Shown here: in pieces, positions 63,739 to 64,000 of the stretch
How positions within the stretch are numbered: the stretch's first letter is position 1
Layout: each line of letters begins with the position of its first letter
DNA from: Bradyrhizobium sp. WBAH42
Lineage (GTDB): Bacteria > Pseudomonadota > Alphaproteobacteria > Rhizobiales > Xanthobacteraceae
DNA length: 64,000 nt
Direction of reading: 5' to 3'
Assembly: GCF_024585265.1 (NCBI RefSeq)
Contig: NZ_CP036533.1
Span: 5,155,001 to 5,219,000, forward strand
Notes under the pieces: model-generated
The model's input: the letters and a program-made list of their open reading frames with translations, nothing else
Told to the model about the DNA's origin: nothing
The model's database searches: none
Translations under genes and position numbers: made by a program

Positions 63739-64000
63739 ATGCATCTTTGGTCAGTGTCGCGGCGCGACCGGTGCGCCTTGGGCGGCAAGCTCTCATCTGG
63801 TAACAAGTCTGCCCTGCTTGCGGTCTTCGCGGCCGCATCCATCGCAATCGTCGCCGCGCATCCCGGCAGCGCCCTCGCCGCCTGCGCCGTGACGGCTGGT
63901 CCCAACACGGTCACCTGCAACAGCACGGTCACGACGAACACGGTCAATACGAACGCGGCAAGCGCCTCATCGACCGACCGGACCCAGGCGTTCAGCACGG
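63739..64000 (+). CDS. N-terminal part of an exported protein, possibly an autotransporter
   Basis: The frame is open from ATG to the end of the window (87 codons), so only the N-terminus is seen. A long, basic signal region (NKSALLAVFAAASIAIVAAH, cleavage near ALA-A) is of the extended type common in autotransporters. After a Cys pair (AACAVTAGPNTVTCNSTVTT) the sequence turns into a Thr/Asn/Val-rich repeat (TVTTNTVNTN), the usual beginning of a beta-helical passenger domain. The beta-barrel would lie outside the window. This is a partial gene, and the autotransporter call is inference from composition. Confidence 0.5.
   Translation, partial: MHLWSVSRRDRCALGGKLSSGNKSALLAVFAAASIAIVAAHPGSALAACAVTAGPNTVTCNSTVTTNTVNTNAASASSTDRTQAFST

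Noticed and set aside
63584..63998. Minus-strand ORFs near the window end
   Set aside because: They are antisense to the exported protein whose signal peptide and Thr/Asn repeats are convincing on the plus strand.

Overview
The window looks like chromosomal DNA of a Bradyrhizobium-type alphaproteobacterium (Nitrobacteraceae). It is GC-rich and densely coded. It carries a fused ispDF, the block dusB-ntrB-ntrC / ntrY-ntrX-hfq-hflX followed by mazG, an F1-ATPase zeta (DUF1476) gene and many small rhizobial hypothetical genes. No insertion sequence, prophage, CRISPR array or rRNA operon was seen. Most of it is ordinary chromosomal backbone with accessory modules set into it.

Layout. 0-6.6 kb: a RatA/Coq10-type gene, then a leftward operon for a ba3-type terminal oxidase with three multihaem cytochromes c (seven CxxCH sites) and a 58-residue membrane peptide, then about 900 bases without a gene that hold REP-like inverted repeats. 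6.6-9.2 kb: MscS channel, CinA-type amidase, IspDF. 9.4-19.3 kb: the nitrogen-regulation block dusB-ntrBC, ntrYX, hfq, hflX. 19.4-22.3 kb: a DUF2278/lamin-tail protein, MazG, QueC. 22.3-24.1 kb: a second copy of the dispersed repeat seen at 0.5 kb and a cobalt-type nitrile hydratase operon. 24.2-27.4 kb: a secreted protein of unknown role, an ABC ATPase and permease of the MetNI type without a MetQ, and a cupin. 27.5-32.2 kb: a TonB-dependent receptor with a PepSY membrane protein and a secreted protein; an Irr-box-like palindrome lies upstream.

32.5-39.4 kb: a large class III cyclase/AAA/TPR signalling protein faces a 1272-residue gene that joins a DyP-type peroxidase to a cytochrome P450-like domain. 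This fusion is the most unusual gene in the window. 40-46.3 kb: a TRAP transporter with fused membrane subunits, an acyl-CoA ligase that probably activates its substrate, and a divergent NRAMP-like transporter. 46.4-55 kb: the leftward housekeeping operon dac-tmk-holB-metG-tatD-MBL hydrolase, in which metG has a histone-H1-like Lys/Ala-rich N-terminal extension of about 130 residues, plus an epoxide-hydrolase-like gene and rlpA. 55-63.7 kb: small proteins (several under 60 residues), a YqhA-type membrane protein, the ATPase zeta inhibitor, a phospholipase D-VTT fusion with an EEP-family phosphodiesterase, a coiled-coil protein and a tRNA-Ser(UGA). The window ends inside what looks like the start of an exported, autotransporter-like protein.

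All calls come from reading the sequence and from general knowledge of the families. No database search was run. Start codons were moved from the longest ORF where a ribosome-binding site, a signal peptide or a stop/start overlap indicated a better choice.
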